Shown one piece after another: positions 5,910 through 6,368 of a DNA stretch of 6,368 nt. The DNA comes from Bryobacteraceae bacterium (GTDB lineage: Bacteria > Acidobacteriota > Terriglobia > Bryobacterales > Bryobacteraceae). The position numbers and the translations under genes are program-made. The DNA is taken from contig JANXXV010000629.1 of NCBI GenBank assembly GCA_025350445.1, forward strand, positions 1 to 6,368, read 5' to 3'. The notes under the pieces were generated by a model. The model was given only the letters and a program-made list of their open reading frames with translations. It had not been told where the DNA came from and searched no databases. Positions within the stretch are counted from its first letter, which is position 1. Each line of letters starts with the position of its first letter.

Positions 5910-6368
5910 CTACTGATAATTTACTGACTTACCGGTGGTCGAAGTTGCGGTAATGAATGCGTAATCGATTGACGGCGCAGTGAATCTCAACGGCGGCGCG
6001 CTGAGGCCTAGCGATAATAAGCCGATCGGAATGGAAATGCCGCCAATGTTGGTATCGCCCGCTACGACAGAGAGCAGAACGAACGGTGCGACATTAAACG
6101 TTCCGGCGCTGTACGGCGCCGTGCAGATGAATTCAGTAAAGAGAGCGGTGCTCGTGAGAATTCCACCAACGGAAAATCCAGTGATGGTGACGAATCCGGA
6201 GTAGGGGTTCGAGGTATCCCAGTTAACCGTGACGCCCTGAGAACGGACGACATTGGTGATGGCGTTCATGTTCGTCCAGTTGAGTGCAGGCGGCATGGTG
6301 ATTTGAGCACCGGAAATCGGGCCGACATCGGCGCCGCCGGTGTTGGTGAAGCTGAACAAGCCGCCAGA
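5910..6368 (-). CDS. C-terminal module of a TIGR03437-type secreted protein (partial)
   Basis: The frame enters from the right edge (SGGLFSFTNTGGADVGPI), is open for 152 residues and stops at TAG 5912-5910. The segment (FSFTNTGGADVGPISGAQ, PPALNWTNMNAITNVVR, GVTVNWDTSNPYSGFVTI, EFICTAPYSAGTFNVAPFV, LLSVV) matches, from memory, the C-terminal module that follows the TIGR03437 domain in many Solibacter/Bryobacter secreted proteins. The motif FICTAPxxAGxFxVxPFVLLS is a good marker. The true start, signal peptide and TIGR03437 domain lie outside the window. It is co-directional with the gene starting at 5880, with a 29-bp gap, so the two are probably tandem paralogues in one transcript. No catalytic residues are apparent. 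An extracellular or surface-exposed beta-rich protein is the likeliest role. Confidence 0.75.
   Translation of the reverse strand, partial: SGGLFSFTNTGGADVGPISGAQITMPPALNWTNMNAITNVVRSQGVTVNWDTSNPYSGFVTITGFSVGGILTSTALFTEFICTAPYSAGTFNVAPFVLLSVVAGDTNIGGISIPIGLLSLGLSAPPLRFTAPSIDYAFITATSTTGKSVNYQ

Noticed and set aside
1..6368. CRISPR array or tandem repeat tract
   Set aside because: No regularly spaced direct repeats of 20-40 bp were found on reading through the window.

Overview
The window looks like chromosomal DNA from an Acidobacterium of the Solibacter/Bryobacter type (Bryobacterales). The main evidence is three minus-strand reading frames that carry the secreted-protein domain known from that group as TIGR03437 ('Solibacter C-terminal'). 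Its hallmarks are a GGILNAASY-like opening, a GSGLGPA/GTGIAP strand and a closing GIDQI/GLDQV strand. The DNA is GC-rich by eye, and coding is sparse in the left third.

Left part (1-1643). A minus-strand gene starts at 106 and runs out of the window; its 35 visible residues look to me like the start of a short type I glutamine synthetase, but this is tentative. It is followed by about 1.1 kb with no convincing gene, rich in short hairpins. A plus-strand PilZ (c-di-GMP receptor) gene follows at 1239-1643, with a clear ribosome binding site and a leader that can fold.

Middle part (1644-4800). This is a zone of broken genes. A minus-strand secreted protein (N-terminal family of unknown function plus a C-terminal TIGR03437 domain, 3724 to 1835) carries two frame disruptions and four in-frame stops. 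Facing away from it, a plus-strand gene with a good extended -10 promoter and ribosome binding site (GTG at 3985) encodes the start of a very large conserved protein that I recall as PEP-carboxykinase-like. It has lost frame near its N-terminus and stops matching its family at about 4800.

Right part (4717-6368). Two tandem minus-strand TIGR03437-type genes are separated by 29 bp. The first enters from the right edge and shows only its C-terminal module. The second has an intact signal peptide and TIGR03437 domain but loses its own C-terminal module at about 4800, the point where the plus-strand gene also breaks. Two truncated genes thus meet tail to tail, which indicates a deletion/inversion breakpoint or an assembly misjoin.

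I see no mobile element, CRISPR array, tRNA or rRNA, and no evidence for a novel defence or metabolic system. The most informative features are the breakpoint, the clustered gene decay and a few unexplained structured non-coding segments. Indels in short runs mean that sequence or assembly error must be considered alongside true pseudogenisation.
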